From Candidatus Fimenecus excrementavium (GTDB taxonomy: Bacteria; Bacillota; Clostridia; Oscillospirales; Acutalibacteraceae): 64,000 bases of DNA. The translations under genes and the position numbers were made by a program. The stretch spans positions 1 through 64,000 of the forward strand of contig DVGI01000030.1 of the NCBI GenBank assembly GCA_018712805.1, in the 5' to 3' direction. The notes beneath the pieces were generated by a model. That model did not search any database and was not told where the DNA came from. It saw only the letters and a program-made list of their open reading frames with translations. Shown piece after piece: positions 24,534-33,359 of the stretch (position 1 is its first letter; the number at the start of each line of letters is the position of its first letter).

Positions 24534-25058
24534 TTACGGAGTCGGCGCGTTGTAGGTGACGGTATAGGTCAGCGTGCCGGTATATGCCGCGATCGGTACG
24601 CCGTCATATTCCTCTTTAGCAATCGAAACCGACGGTGCTGCTGTCGGGGCTGCGCTGTTGTTGACTTCCGTGAAGTGTGTGCTGCCGCCGTTTGTAAGCG
24701 TGTAGGTCAGGGTGCTTGCGGTGTTTTCGTTGGTCATTTCGCCGCCGTTGTTCGCCGCAACAGAAACATCGAGAGAAGCGCCGAGCAAAAGCTGAGAAGT
24801 CACGGTGTAGGTGGCGCTTTTCGCATTGGTGTCACCCCAGGCAAATTCAAACGAAGCGGGGAACGTCACAGAATAGGTATAAGCGTCGGCGCCTTCGGTA
24901 TTGGTGGTCTTGGTCACCACATCAACGGTTGCTTTCTGGGCGCCGTCCGGGCCCGCGGCGGGTTCATCTTTGCTGATTGTGATATCCGCGGCAAACGCCG
25001 GAACCGTCAGCGCCGCGAGCATGGCAACTGCCAACAAAACAGAAATTATCTTTTTCAT
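24534..25058 (-). CDS. Small secreted beta-module protein 5
   Basis: A 174-residue secreted protein with a signal peptide almost identical to those of its neighbours (MKKIISVLLAVAMLAAL..., cleavage after AFA). The mature part is one copy of the cluster's module: YSVTFPASFEFAWG, then YTVTSQLLLGASLDVSV, LTYTLTNGG and the closing IAAYTGTLTYTVTY. It departs from the others by replacing D with G in the closing motif (YTGTLTY) and by a longer Asp/Lys-rich N-terminus (residues 24-58). There are no cysteines and no anchor. I know no named family; the all-beta pattern with a YxDTLTF ending recalls pilin or spore-coat-U-like sandwiches, which is inference. Confidence 0.75.
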   Translation of the reverse strand: MKKIISVLLAVAMLAALTVPAFAADITISKDEPAAGPDGAQKATVDVVTKTTNTEGADAYTYSVTFPASFEFAWGDTNAKSATYTVTSQLLLGASLDVSVAANNGGEMTNENTASTLTYTLTNGGSTHFTEVNNSAAPTAAPSVSIAKEEYDGVPIAAYTGTLTYTVTYNAPTP

Positions 25059-25097
25059 TGCAGGTTTCTCCTTTTCTGAAATTTACAAAACCGGAAA

Positions 25098-25562
25098 TCA
25101 GACAATTTCCGCGGTATAAGTAATTGTGTCGGTATATTCCGCAATCGGGGCTTCGTCCCAAGCGCTCTGTGCGACAGTCACGGTGATGGCTTTCGTTGCG
25201 GTTTCCGCAGCGCCTGCGGTGTAAGCGGTGTCACCGCCGAGGGTGTAGGGCAGCTCCAGCGCGTTATAGGTCATAATGCCGTCGCTGGTCGCTGTAACCA
25301 GAAGCTGTTTACCGGTTTTCAAGTGGGTTTCCACAGTGTAGTTGCTGGAAACTGCAGCAGTCGAATTCCACGGCACGGAGATTTCCGCGTCATAGGTCAC
25401 GGTGTAAGCACCGTCACCGGTCACAGCTGAAGTATCGGTTTTCACGGTTGCGCCGCCGGTTGCGGGGTTGCCGCCGGTTTGATCTAAGGTCGCGGCAAAC
25501 GCCGGAATCATCAGCGCCGCAAGCATCATAACCGCCAATAAAACAGAAATTACTTTTTTCAT
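25098..25562 (-). CDS. Small secreted beta-module protein 4
   Basis: A 154-residue secreted protein: signal peptide to about residue 23 (MIPAFA), then a Gly/Thr-rich lead of about 25 residues and one module with YTVTYDAEISVPWN, YTVETHLKTGKQLLVTA, LELPYTLGGD, VAQSAWDEAPIAEY and the closing TDTITYTAEIV. Here the usual Gly after Trp is Asn. It has an AGGAGG ribosome binding site and is separated from the neighbouring paralogues by 27 and 39 bp, so it is part of a polycistron. It has no cysteines, no membrane segment after the signal peptide and no cell-wall motif. Confidence 0.75.
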   Translation of the reverse strand: MKKVISVLLAVMMLAALMIPAFAATLDQTGGNPATGGATVKTDTSAVTGDGAYTVTYDAEISVPWNSTAAVSSNYTVETHLKTGKQLLVTATSDGIMTYNALELPYTLGGDTAYTAGAAETATKAITVTVAQSAWDEAPIAEYTDTITYTAEIV

Positions 25563-25589
25563 TGTGTTTCCTCCTATCGGTCAAAAGCC

Positions 25590-26060
25590 TTACGGGTTGA
25601 CAATCGTCGCTTCAAAGGTCAAAGTGTCCGAATAGCTGTCCACGGGAACGTCGCCCCAAGCGGTAACATTGATGTTCAGCTCATAATCCGTGTCCACAAA
25701 CGGACCGATGCCGGTGACGTTGGTGCCTGCACCCGACAGGGTGTAAGGCAGTTGCTTCCCGGTAGCGCTCGCCATCGCCGCGTTATCCTGCTTGACGGTA
25801 ACGTTCAGCGTTGCGGTCGGAATAAGCTGGGTGGTGACGTTATATTGAATCGTTGTGTCCACCGTGCCCCACGCGATTGTGGTTTCGGCGGGATAGGTTA
25901 CGGTGTAATAGCCGCCGGTTGCTTCCAAATTGTCATAATTGGTTTTCACTTCAGCGGTGTCGCTTGCGGGGTTGCCGTCCGCTTCGGTCAGGGCAAACGC
26001 CGGAACCATAAGCGCCGCAAGCATCGCAACGGCCATTAAAACAGAAATTACTTTTTTCAT
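25590..26060 (-). CDS. Small secreted beta-module protein 3
   Basis: A 156-residue secreted protein with signal peptide MKKVISVLMAVAMLAALMV..., nearly identical to that of the next gene upstream. The module shows YTVTYPAETTIAWG, YNVTTQLIPTATLNVTV, KQLPYTLSGAG, INVTAWGDVPVDSY and the closing SDTLTFEATIV. It is the clearest representative of the consensus. Spacing of 27 bp on both sides and its own ribosome binding site (AGAGGAG) support expression as a separate subunit, not as part of a polyprotein. Confidence 0.78.
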   Translation of the reverse strand: MKKVISVLMAVAMLAALMVPAFALTEADGNPASDTAEVKTNYDNLEATGGYYTVTYPAETTIAWGTVDTTIQYNVTTQLIPTATLNVTVKQDNAAMASATGKQLPYTLSGAGTNVTGIGPFVDTDYELNINVTAWGDVPVDSYSDTLTFEATIVNP

Positions 26061-26087
26061 AATAAAAACTCTCCTCTGCGAACCTTA

Positions 26088-26567
26088 TTACTGAATTGCA
26101 GCGGTGAAGGTCAGGGTATCCTGATATTCGCCGACAACCGCAGCGTTCCAATCATCCGCTGCAATGTTCACGGAAAGCGCAAGGGTTGCGACCGGGTAAA
26201 CAACCGGACCGGCGCTTTCATAAGCGGTGTCGCCTTCAAGCGTGTAGGGAAGCGCAAGCGTAGTGCCCGCTTCCGGTTCATAAACCATATTGCCATTGCC
26301 GGAAACGGTAACCGAAAGTTTTTCACCGTAAGCGAGGTGTGCCTCGGCGGTGTAGCCGGTGAGTTCGGTTTTTTCCGCGCCCCAAGCGATAACGGTATCC
26401 GCCGGAATGGTTACGGTATAACGGCGTGCGTCCTGACCGCCTTCCATGGTGGTGCTGGTTTTAACGATGGTGTCGCCCGAGGGGGTGTTCTGATCCAGCG
26501 CGAAAGCGGGAACCATGAGCGCCGCAAGCATCGCGACTGTCATCAACATAGAAATGACTTTTTTCAT
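26088..26567 (-). CDS. Small secreted beta-module protein 2
   Basis: A 159-residue secreted protein with signal peptide MKKVISMLMTVAMLAALMV... (cleavage after AFA). The module shows YTVTIPADTVIAWG, YTAEAHLAYGEKLSVTV, LALPYTLEGD, NIAADDWNAAVVGEY and the closing QDTLTFTAAIQ. Its first strand (VTIPA) matches the giant protein's C-terminal module (YTVTIPAEVDIPWG) more closely than any other copy does. Ribosome binding site AAAGGAG. No cysteines. Confidence 0.78.
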   Translation of the reverse strand: MKKVISMLMTVAMLAALMVPAFALDQNTPSGDTIVKTSTTMEGGQDARRYTVTIPADTVIAWGAEKTELTGYTAEAHLAYGEKLSVTVSGNGNMVYEPEAGTTLALPYTLEGDTAYESAGPVVYPVATLALSVNIAADDWNAAVVGEYQDTLTFTAAIQ

Positions 26568-26589
26568 TTGAATAAGCTCCTTTCCTCAA

Positions 26590-27033
26590 TTAAGCGTCTT
26601 TGTATTCAACTACAAAGGTCAGGGTGTCGGTGTGTTCCCCTGCGGCGGCAACGCGCCAAGCTTCGTCCGTAACACCGACGGTCAGCGGGAAGGTTTTGTC
26701 AATATCACCCGCAGTAAAGACGATGCTGTCCGCGCCGGAAAGCGTGTAGGGGATTTTCTTTTGCGCATCCTGTGTGTTTACAAGCGCATAGCTGTTTGCC
26801 GATTCGACTTCTACGGCAACGACTTTGCCGGGGTCAAGCAACAGCTTTGTGGCTTTGACTTCGCCGATTGCCGTTGTTTCCTGTTCCCACGGAATCTGGG
26901 TGTCGGCCGGGAACGAAAGCTCGTAATCGGCCGTAGAAGATTGGGTGGAAATAATCATAGAATCTGCAAACGCAGGCAGAGCGCAGGAAACGACAAGCAG
27001 AACAGCCAAAACAAGTGTAACTACTTTTTTCAT
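26590..27033 (-). CDS. Small secreted beta-module protein 1 (most divergent)
   Basis: A 147-residue secreted protein, the first small gene after the giant one. The signal peptide (MKKVVTLVLAVLLVVSCALPAFAD) differs from the others: it contains VVSC, which fits a lipobox, but also a normal AFA-D cleavage site, so it could be either a lipoprotein or a freely secreted protein. The module shows YELSFPADTQIPWE, KIPYTLSGAD, DEAWRVAAAGEH and the closing TDTLTFVVEY. If lipidated it would be the membrane base of an assembly; this is a testable inference. Confidence 0.72.
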   Translation of the reverse strand: MKKVVTLVLAVLLVVSCALPAFADSMIISTQSSTADYELSFPADTQIPWEQETTAIGEVKATKLLLDPGKVVAVEVESANSYALVNTQDAQKKIPYTLSGADSIVFTAGDIDKTFPLTVGVTDEAWRVAAAGEHTDTLTFVVEYKDA

Positions 27034-27094
27034 TTACAACAGCTCCTTTTCTTTATTTATAATGTGTTATAAAGGTTTCCCTTTTAAAAACGGG

Positions 27095-30000
27095 TTACGG
27101 TGTCGCGCTGCCGTCGGTGTAATCGACCGTGTAGGTGATTTGATCCTCCGCACGGTAAGCGGCGACGGGGATGTTCTTCCACTCGTCAGCGGGAATCGAA
27201 ATGCTCGGACCGGCGCCCTGGGTGTTAATCATCTGGCCTTCATATTGAACAGCCGCGGTGTCCGTACCGGTGCAGGCGATGCTCTCGTTCGTGCCGTCAT
27301 GAATCAGAGCGAACGAAGTGGTTGCAAGCGTCGGCTGAACCGAAACCGAAGAACCGGCGTTCAGGTTGCAGGTTACCTTGTAGCCTGTTCCGTTGTTGCC
27401 GGACGCATCTTCAAACGCCGTTGAAACCGCCGTAGTACCCCACGGAATGTCGACTTCCGCCGGAATGGTCACCGTATACATATCGTTCGTTGAATATTGA
27501 ATATTCAGCGTCTTTTGGTCGGTGACTTCACGCAGAATGCCCAGACGGTCGGTGTACTGATAGGTAAAGGTCAGCGTCACCTTGTCGGTCAGCGTCACGG
27601 GGTATTCCTGCGGGTTGTCAATCTTGACGTGGAGTGCAACGCCCGAAGTCATCGGGGCGGCGTAGTTGCCCACCTCGGTAACGGTTGACAGGTCTGCCGC
27701 CGTGCCGTTGTAAGTCAGCGTGTACGGCAGGCTGATTGTGCCGTCGGAAGATTTCAGCGTTCCGCCGTTTTCAGAGGTAATCGTCAGTTTGCCCTGTCCG
27801 TCCGGATTCGTCAGATACTGCTCAAACTGGGTCAGCGTGTAAACCGGATCTTCCTTGCTTTCCAAGGGGCCGGTGCTGCCGTCATAGCGAAGCATCATTT
27901 CGTGCGTTTGCGCAGAAGATGTGGTGCCGTTTGCGGTAAACGTGCTCTTAATTGCCGGGAACAGGTCGTAGATTTGCTGAATGAGGTCATACAGCTCCGC
28001 GACGTTGTGATAAGTCGGAAGCAGCATTTCGTATTCATCCGTTGCAAGTTTCAGGTCAGCGAGTTCCTCGTCAGTCAGCGCCTTTCCGGCGTTGATTTTG
28101 GCTTTGGCATTGTTGTAAAGCGTCAAATAACGGTTATACAACGTCCAAATACCGCCGGTGAACGGGTCGCCGTGGCGATCGGTTGAATACGAGTTGTAAA
28201 CCAGCTTGCGGACCGCGTTCGGGATGTTCTTAACGCCCTCTTGCAGCTGACCTGCCACAAGGAGATGCTTTGCGTAATAGTTCATTTGGCTGCGGTAGGT
28301 CTTGCTGATATGGTCGAGCGCCTTCGTGTCGGTAATCGAAATGTAGTTGCCTTCGTTCACTTTCACGCCGTCCACAGTGGTGTGGGTTCCGTAAGGTGTG
28401 TTTTTGTTGTAATCATACACCTTTCCGTCGCCCGCCGTGCCGAGGAAAACTTCCTCTGCATCCGGTTCATAGTAAATTTCAGAAAGCGTGCGGAACAACG
28501 AAGTGGACGCGTCAGCCGGGTTGTAAAGTTCATTTAAGAACGTGTTGCTGTCCGCGAGCAAGCCCTCCAGCGTGTTATAGCAGCGGGAAGCCGCGTTGTA
28601 AGCGTTGAGGAACTGCTGCGCCGTAATGCCGAGCGCGGTTTTCTCGTTTTCGGTGTAGCGCGAATACGAAGTGTTGTAATACTCAATAATCTGCGCCGCA
28701 AGTTCTTTGGTCAGCCCTTTGTAGCCTTCGTAGTTGACCGCGTCCGCTCTGCCGTCACCGTCTGTGTCTTTCACGCCGGGATACGGCAAATCGTGGTCGC
28801 CGGTCACCGAAGCATTTTTCAGCTCGTTCGAAAGCGAGCCAACCATATTGGAGAAATCCGCAACCGTCATCTGCGGTTTATAATCGTCTGCCGAAAGCTC
28901 GCCGTTTACAATCTTTTCATAGAATTCCAACTGTGCGTAGGCCTGTTTGACAGACGTGGTGTTGTTTTTCTGATAGTCAGAAAGCGCATCATAAAGCGCA
29001 CGCGCTGCCTGAACTCTGCTGGGGAAGTTGGTATCGTCGTTGAGCTCAATCGCGCTGACGGCGTTTTCGAAGTTTTGCGCCGCTGTAGACTTATAACCCT
29101 TAACCTCTTCAAAGGACGGGTGGTTCAAGCTGCCACTCATCGCTGCGTCATAGGTGTCGGCGCCATAGGCAAAGCCGATGTCATCCACAACAAAGCTTCT
29201 GCCGTCCATTTGCGCGGCAGCCGTGCTGTTCAGCGGCATAATGCCGATGTCTACGCGGCGGATATTGTCAATCTGTTCGCCCATGGCGCACAGGTCAACA
29301 GTGCCCATTCCCGTGCTGTACTCAAACTTGTTCAGCGCAACATAGACATAGCCCTTGTAACCATCGGCAAGCGTGCCGATAGAGCTGGAACCGCCCTTGG
29401 AAGTAAAGCCGTAGGGCGAACCGGTACCGGTAATGGTGACCCATTCACCGGTCTCCATATCCATAATCTTATATGCCTGCTCAGAACCGGACATATCCAT
29501 ATCCAGGTTATAACCTTCGGCATGCCCGTCATAAGAGGTCGCAATATTGAGAGAAAGCAGGAAATCAATATCCTTCAGCTCGCTAAAATCTACATAAAAT
29601 ACAAGTCCGACAGGATAGTCTCTGCCATCGGAAGCACTCCAGCTTTCTGCATAGCGGCTAAGCTGCCAGTCAGCGATGCTTTGCAGATCGTGGTAGTCGC
29701 CGGTCGTGGAATTGAAGTCGCGCGTAACGCTGACCGCGTTCACATAGCCGGTCGGGTCGCCTTCATCGCCCGAGAAGAAGCGGCTGTCAATGGTTACCTG
29801 CGCGCCTTTCGTGCCGCCGGCACCGACTTCATCGGTGATAACGGCGTCTGCCGCAGCAAGGTTCAGTGCGTCATACAAACCGTTTGAGTAGGAATCCTGT
29901 GACACATCGCCCATCCAGTCGCCGACCGCAGCCGTCGAGTGCGCTGCGAAGTCACGGAAGGACATGCTGCCATAAACGAAGCCCTTGGAATAGCGGTAAT

Positions 30001-32443
30001 CTTTCCCCTGATCCCAAGAGGGGGAATCCTGCAAATCATAAGCATGCGTTCCCTCGGGGAGCGATTCAAAATCATTAAAGGACAGGAATTTATTGGTCGC
30101 AAGCGAAGTGCCTACAAGCATTTCATCTCCGCCCGCCGCGCGCACAAGCGCAACATAATCCAGAATCCGTTGTTCTTCAGACTCGCTCATTGCGTCGAGC
30201 TGCGTCAGGTTCAGCCGTCGATACAGCTGAAACAGCCGGACAATTTCATCGCGCAGCGTGTCGCTGACAGACGTGACCTGACTCGGGTCGGGCAGTTTTT
30301 CCAAAGACTGAATCAACTTAGGAACCAAATCGGTCGCCTCGTTGTTCGGCAAATACGTGTAAGTGCCGCTGTCTTTGTCATATGCAATCGTACCGCCGTC
30401 AACACACGCCTTCCGCGCATCTAAATAACGCTGCCACACGCCGCTCATGCCGAGGCTTGCGGCAACGGTTGCCATGTTCTCTTCTGACAGGAAGTCAGTT
30501 GACATGCCGGCGTCGCTGTAAGCTTTGCGGTAACCGGCAATCAATTCGTCAATATACTGTACCGCGCGGAAGTCGCCGAGGTCGGGTGTGGTAATCAACT
30601 GGTCAATCTGACTGAGGATAATCCGCGGGGTTTCCACTTTTTGGTCATAATAGTTTGTGACCGGCGCACCCGTTTCGCCTTCGGTCATATCCGAAGGATA
30701 AGAACCGGTTTCTTTATAGAATAAAACGTTGTCAATAAAGAAATCTCTCCGAACACTGTCGCTGCTTACGCCGGTGTAGGAAAAGCCCGCGCCGAAAATA
30801 TCATCGATTGCCTTATAGCCGTTTTCACGGTTCTGCACAACGCCGTTGGCGTCAACATAAGCCTTGTCATTGTCCGGGTCAGAATCGCTGTTGACCGTTA
30901 AATTGGCGTCTACATCTGTCTGATCATAGCCCGCCGCCAACATGGAAGCACCCCAGGTGGGCTGTTCTAAATGTGCATAGTGGTTTGCGCCCACAGACGG
31001 ATAATCGTTTTCGTAAGGCAAGCTGTATTTGCTTTCGTTGCCGCCGCTCAGGTTCCAGCCGGTTTCAACGTCAATTTGGAACACACGGTATTGTATCAGA
31101 AGCGCGTCGGAAATCGGCGTGCCTGCCTCATCAACCAAAACCGGACCGTTTTTAAACAAAACTTGTGTGTCAAAGAAATTCTTGACATTTTCCTCGGCTC
31201 TGTCAATGTCATACGCCGTGCTGCCCATGTTGAAATTGTCGTTGTGCGCTTCCGCGTAAGTTGCTTTCGTGGAGCACATAAATTCAATCGGCACACGGAC
31301 ATAGCCTTTATAATGCCCGAGGTCAATGGTGCCGTTATTCAGCATGACCTTTTCCCACGCACCGTTGTCTTGCTGAATATACACATAAGGCGCTTCGCCT
31401 TTATATGTATCCGCCGCCGTGCCGCGTGTGGAATAGGTTACAAGACTGTATGCATCATCTGCCGGTGTGTTGTTAAATGTTCTGCCGGTATCATAGCCGC
31501 CAAACATTCTTTCGTTTTTCCAGTAGAATTCGCCGTAGCGTTTTCCGTTTGCCTTTAAATCAAACGAAAGCCCGGTAAGTTCTACCTGAGAAAGATCCAG
31601 CCAATACCAGACTTCCTCCGCATCGGTACCCATCCAGTGCTGACGGCTCCATGCGGTCGAGAAGCTCTGTGTGGTTCCGTTGCTCGGTGCGGCGCTGATT
31701 TGGAAGCCGTAAGCTCTGCTGTCCACACCGGTAGAAACATTTTCCTCGCCGGCCTGGTCAATCGGTCCGAGAATTTTCAGCGTGTCGCCGGACTGAATAT
31801 AGTCTTTCGCGCCGCTGAGGCCGTCGGTTGAGAACTGATCATTGTTGTCGTTGTTCCTCGCTTCAAACAACATCATTTCTCGAACGGAGGTCGAGTTTTC
31901 CGACAGGGGTTTATAAAGCTCTTCATCATACACGAACTGCGGAACGTCGGAAACGATTGTGGTCAGCGGCTCGGAAACCCAGCCGGTGCTGTCCTGCGCA
32001 AGGACTTCCACGCTGAAACGGTGGGTGTCGTCTAAGGTGACGCCCTTGTTTGCAAGCGTGGCCGCGGTAAAGGTCACCGTTCCGGTGCCGTCCGACGCAA
32101 AGGTTGCAGTTGATGCATCCACGACAATTTGTGCCTGCGGGACCGTTTCGGTCGCCGGGTCGTTGTGCACTTCCGTCAGCGGGCCTAAATCATACAGCGT
32201 GATGTAATAGGTCGCGATGTGCTTGTCGGAAATGTACTCGGTGTTCGGGGTTGCCTGCGGGTAAATGACCTGCACGTCCCCGTTGTCGGTTACCCATGCC
32301 CACAACGTCGCGTCCTTAGAAAAGACCGGCGTCGGGTCATAAGTTCCCGCCGCAAACGCAATCGGCAGCGAAGTGGCCAGCAACACGACGGCCATTGCAA
32401 ACGCCAAAACGCTCCGAAGCGCTTTTTTTGCGTGCTTTTTCAC
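27095..32443 (-). CDS. Giant secreted protein with jelly-roll-like regions and a C-terminal beta-module
   Basis: A 1782-residue protein starting at a GTG with an AAAGGAGAG site. It has a signal peptide (1-31, AFA-A). An N-terminal beta region (~32-170) is followed by two jelly-roll-like regions at about 190-480 and 785-1095. Each ends in the phrase GYKGYVxV (HYKGYVRVPIEF near 376, GYKGYVYVALNKFEY near 1031) and DDIGF/DNVLFY, as in carbohydrate-binding-like domains of Clostridia surface proteins. Helical regions lie at 600-780 and 1100-1560, and a ~130-residue C-terminal module (1654-1782, YTVTIPAEVDIPWG ... YTVDY) matches the five small proteins encoded next. No LPxTG or C-terminal membrane anchor is present, so retention at the surface probably depends on partners. 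A DxDxDG motif (DTDGDGRADAVN) near 1225 may bind calcium. Confidence 0.82.
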   Translation of the reverse strand: MKKHAKKALRSVLAFAMAVVLLATSLPIAFAAGTYDPTPVFSKDATLWAWVTDNGDVQVIYPQATPNTEYISDKHIATYYITLYDLGPLTEVHNDPATETVPQAQIVVDASTATFASDGTGTVTFTAATLANKGVTLDDTHRFSVEVLAQDSTGWVSEPLTTIVSDVPQFVYDEELYKPLSENSTSVREMMLFEARNNDNNDQFSTDGLSGAKDYIQSGDTLKILGPIDQAGEENVSTGVDSRAYGFQISAAPSNGTTQSFSTAWSRQHWMGTDAEEVWYWLDLSQVELTGLSFDLKANGKRYGEFYWKNERMFGGYDTGRTFNNTPADDAYSLVTYSTRGTAADTYKGEAPYVYIQQDNGAWEKVMLNNGTIDLGHYKGYVRVPIEFMCSTKATYAEAHNDNFNMGSTAYDIDRAEENVKNFFDTQVLFKNGPVLVDEAGTPISDALLIQYRVFQIDVETGWNLSGGNESKYSLPYENDYPSVGANHYAHLEQPTWGASMLAAGYDQTDVDANLTVNSDSDPDNDKAYVDANGVVQNRENGYKAIDDIFGAGFSYTGVSSDSVRRDFFIDNVLFYKETGSYPSDMTEGETGAPVTNYYDQKVETPRIILSQIDQLITTPDLGDFRAVQYIDELIAGYRKAYSDAGMSTDFLSEENMATVAASLGMSGVWQRYLDARKACVDGGTIAYDKDSGTYTYLPNNEATDLVPKLIQSLEKLPDPSQVTSVSDTLRDEIVRLFQLYRRLNLTQLDAMSESEEQRILDYVALVRAAGGDEMLVGTSLATNKFLSFNDFESLPEGTHAYDLQDSPSWDQGKDYRYSKGFVYGSMSFRDFAAHSTAAVGDWMGDVSQDSYSNGLYDALNLAAADAVITDEVGAGGTKGAQVTIDSRFFSGDEGDPTGYVNAVSVTRDFNSTTGDYHDLQSIADWQLSRYAESWSASDGRDYPVGLVFYVDFSELKDIDFLLSLNIATSYDGHAEGYNLDMDMSGSEQAYKIMDMETGEWVTITGTGSPYGFTSKGGSSSIGTLADGYKGYVYVALNKFEYSTGMGTVDLCAMGEQIDNIRRVDIGIMPLNSTAAAQMDGRSFVVDDIGFAYGADTYDAAMSGSLNHPSFEEVKGYKSTAAQNFENAVSAIELNDDTNFPSRVQAARALYDALSDYQKNNTTSVKQAYAQLEFYEKIVNGELSADDYKPQMTVADFSNMVGSLSNELKNASVTGDHDLPYPGVKDTDGDGRADAVNYEGYKGLTKELAAQIIEYYNTSYSRYTENEKTALGITAQQFLNAYNAASRCYNTLEGLLADSNTFLNELYNPADASTSLFRTLSEIYYEPDAEEVFLGTAGDGKVYDYNKNTPYGTHTTVDGVKVNEGNYISITDTKALDHISKTYRSQMNYYAKHLLVAGQLQEGVKNIPNAVRKLVYNSYSTDRHGDPFTGGIWTLYNRYLTLYNNAKAKINAGKALTDEELADLKLATDEYEMLLPTYHNVAELYDLIQQIYDLFPAIKSTFTANGTTSSAQTHEMMLRYDGSTGPLESKEDPVYTLTQFEQYLTNPDGQGKLTITSENGGTLKSSDGTISLPYTLTYNGTAADLSTVTEVGNYAAPMTSGVALHVKIDNPQEYPVTLTDKVTLTFTYQYTDRLGILREVTDQKTLNIQYSTNDMYTVTIPAEVDIPWGTTAVSTAFEDASGNNGTGYKVTCNLNAGSSVSVQPTLATTSFALIHDGTNESIACTGTDTAAVQYEGQMINTQGAGPSISIPADEWKNIPVAAYRAEDQITYTVDYTDGSATP

Positions 32444-32471
32444 GATTTATCTCTCCTTTCCTTTGTTCGGC

Positions 32472-33272
32472 TCAGGAGGCCGTAATTTGAGTTTTTATTT
32501 CCATATTGTTCAGCGGACGTTGTTCTTTGTCAAAGCTGAAGCAATAAAAATGGACAACTACGTTATAAGTGCCCGCGTCAAGTGCGCGGTTTAACGAGAA
32601 TTTCGAAATCGAATAGCCCGGCGGCAGAAGGTCTGACGTGTAAAGCACCTCGCCGGTGTCGCGGAGAGCAATTTCGATTTTGAAATAGCAGGGGTTCTCT
32701 TCAGGGTTCGAGAACACATAATTCTGTTCGCGCTGCCCCGCTTTGAGGTTCATCGTCGGAATGCCGTTGACCTTGATGCTTTTGCCTTTGGTCTCGGTTT
32801 TTTCCGGCACGGAAACCTCGCCCTCGCCAAGCTCTGCGTTCGCGTCAATCACGCCGGCGGGTGTGGTCGTTTGGGGTTCTTCCCCGCCGAACGCGAAGTT
32901 GCGAAGCAGGAAGCCGAGCAACACGCACAACAGCGCGAAAAGCAAAATGCCCAAAAGCCAGAAGAGGAGCGTGTCGCGCACAACCGCGACAAATTCATGC
33001 TCACCGACCTGCACATAGCCCGCAACGCGGGAATGGGGCATTTTGGTGACCTTGTAAAGCGGCTCTGAGCTGTCGCCGCTTTGCAGCGTGCCGGCTTCTT
33101 CACGGCCGCGGCCGATTTGCCCGACGACGGAAAACCCGCCCGCGGGGTAAAGCGACTTCATTTTGGAGCCGGTTATGTAGGCAACCGAAAACTTGGTTTT
33201 GCGGTTGCGGTAAAGGTTTTGCGCCGCGCCGTTAAACACGGCCTGCACGGTAATTTTTTGAATGTCTGCCAA
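32472..33272 (-). CDS. Single-pass membrane protein with extracytoplasmic beta domain, first gene of the surface cluster
   Basis: A 266-residue protein without a signal peptide: a cytoplasmic N-terminal part of ~100 residues, one membrane segment (about 102-127, LLFWLLGILLFALLCVLLGF), a linker, and an extracytoplasmic domain (about 165-266). The phrases YFKIEIALRDTGEVLYTS, LLPPGYSISKFSLNRALDAGTY and VVHFYCF give it an Ig-like or transglutaminase-adjacent beta-sandwich look. I recognise no named family. It lies 28 bp upstream of the giant gene under the only strong promoter of the cluster, so it may be an assembly or sensing factor for the secreted modules. Confidence 0.7.
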   Translation of the reverse strand: MADIQKITVQAVFNGAAQNLYRNRKTKFSVAYITGSKMKSLYPAGGFSVVGQIGRGREEAGTLQSGDSSEPLYKVTKMPHSRVAGYVQVGEHEFVAVVRDTLLFWLLGILLFALLCVLLGFLLRNFAFGGEEPQTTTPAGVIDANAELGEGEVSVPEKTETKGKSIKVNGIPTMNLKAGQREQNYVFSNPEENPCYFKIEIALRDTGEVLYTSDLLPPGYSISKFSLNRALDAGTYNVVVHFYCFSFDKEQRPLNNMEIKTQITAS

Positions 33273-33359
33273 GACGAAAACCTCCGAAAAAATCTGATAA
33301 TGCCTGCGCCGGAAAAAGAAAAAATTCCGACACCTCGGGTAGTCTAAATAGATATGAAA

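Noticed and set aside
28793-29887. 364-residue open frame opposite the giant secreted protein
   Set aside because: Antisense to an unbroken 1782-residue coding frame that has a signal peptide and recognisable repeat motifs.
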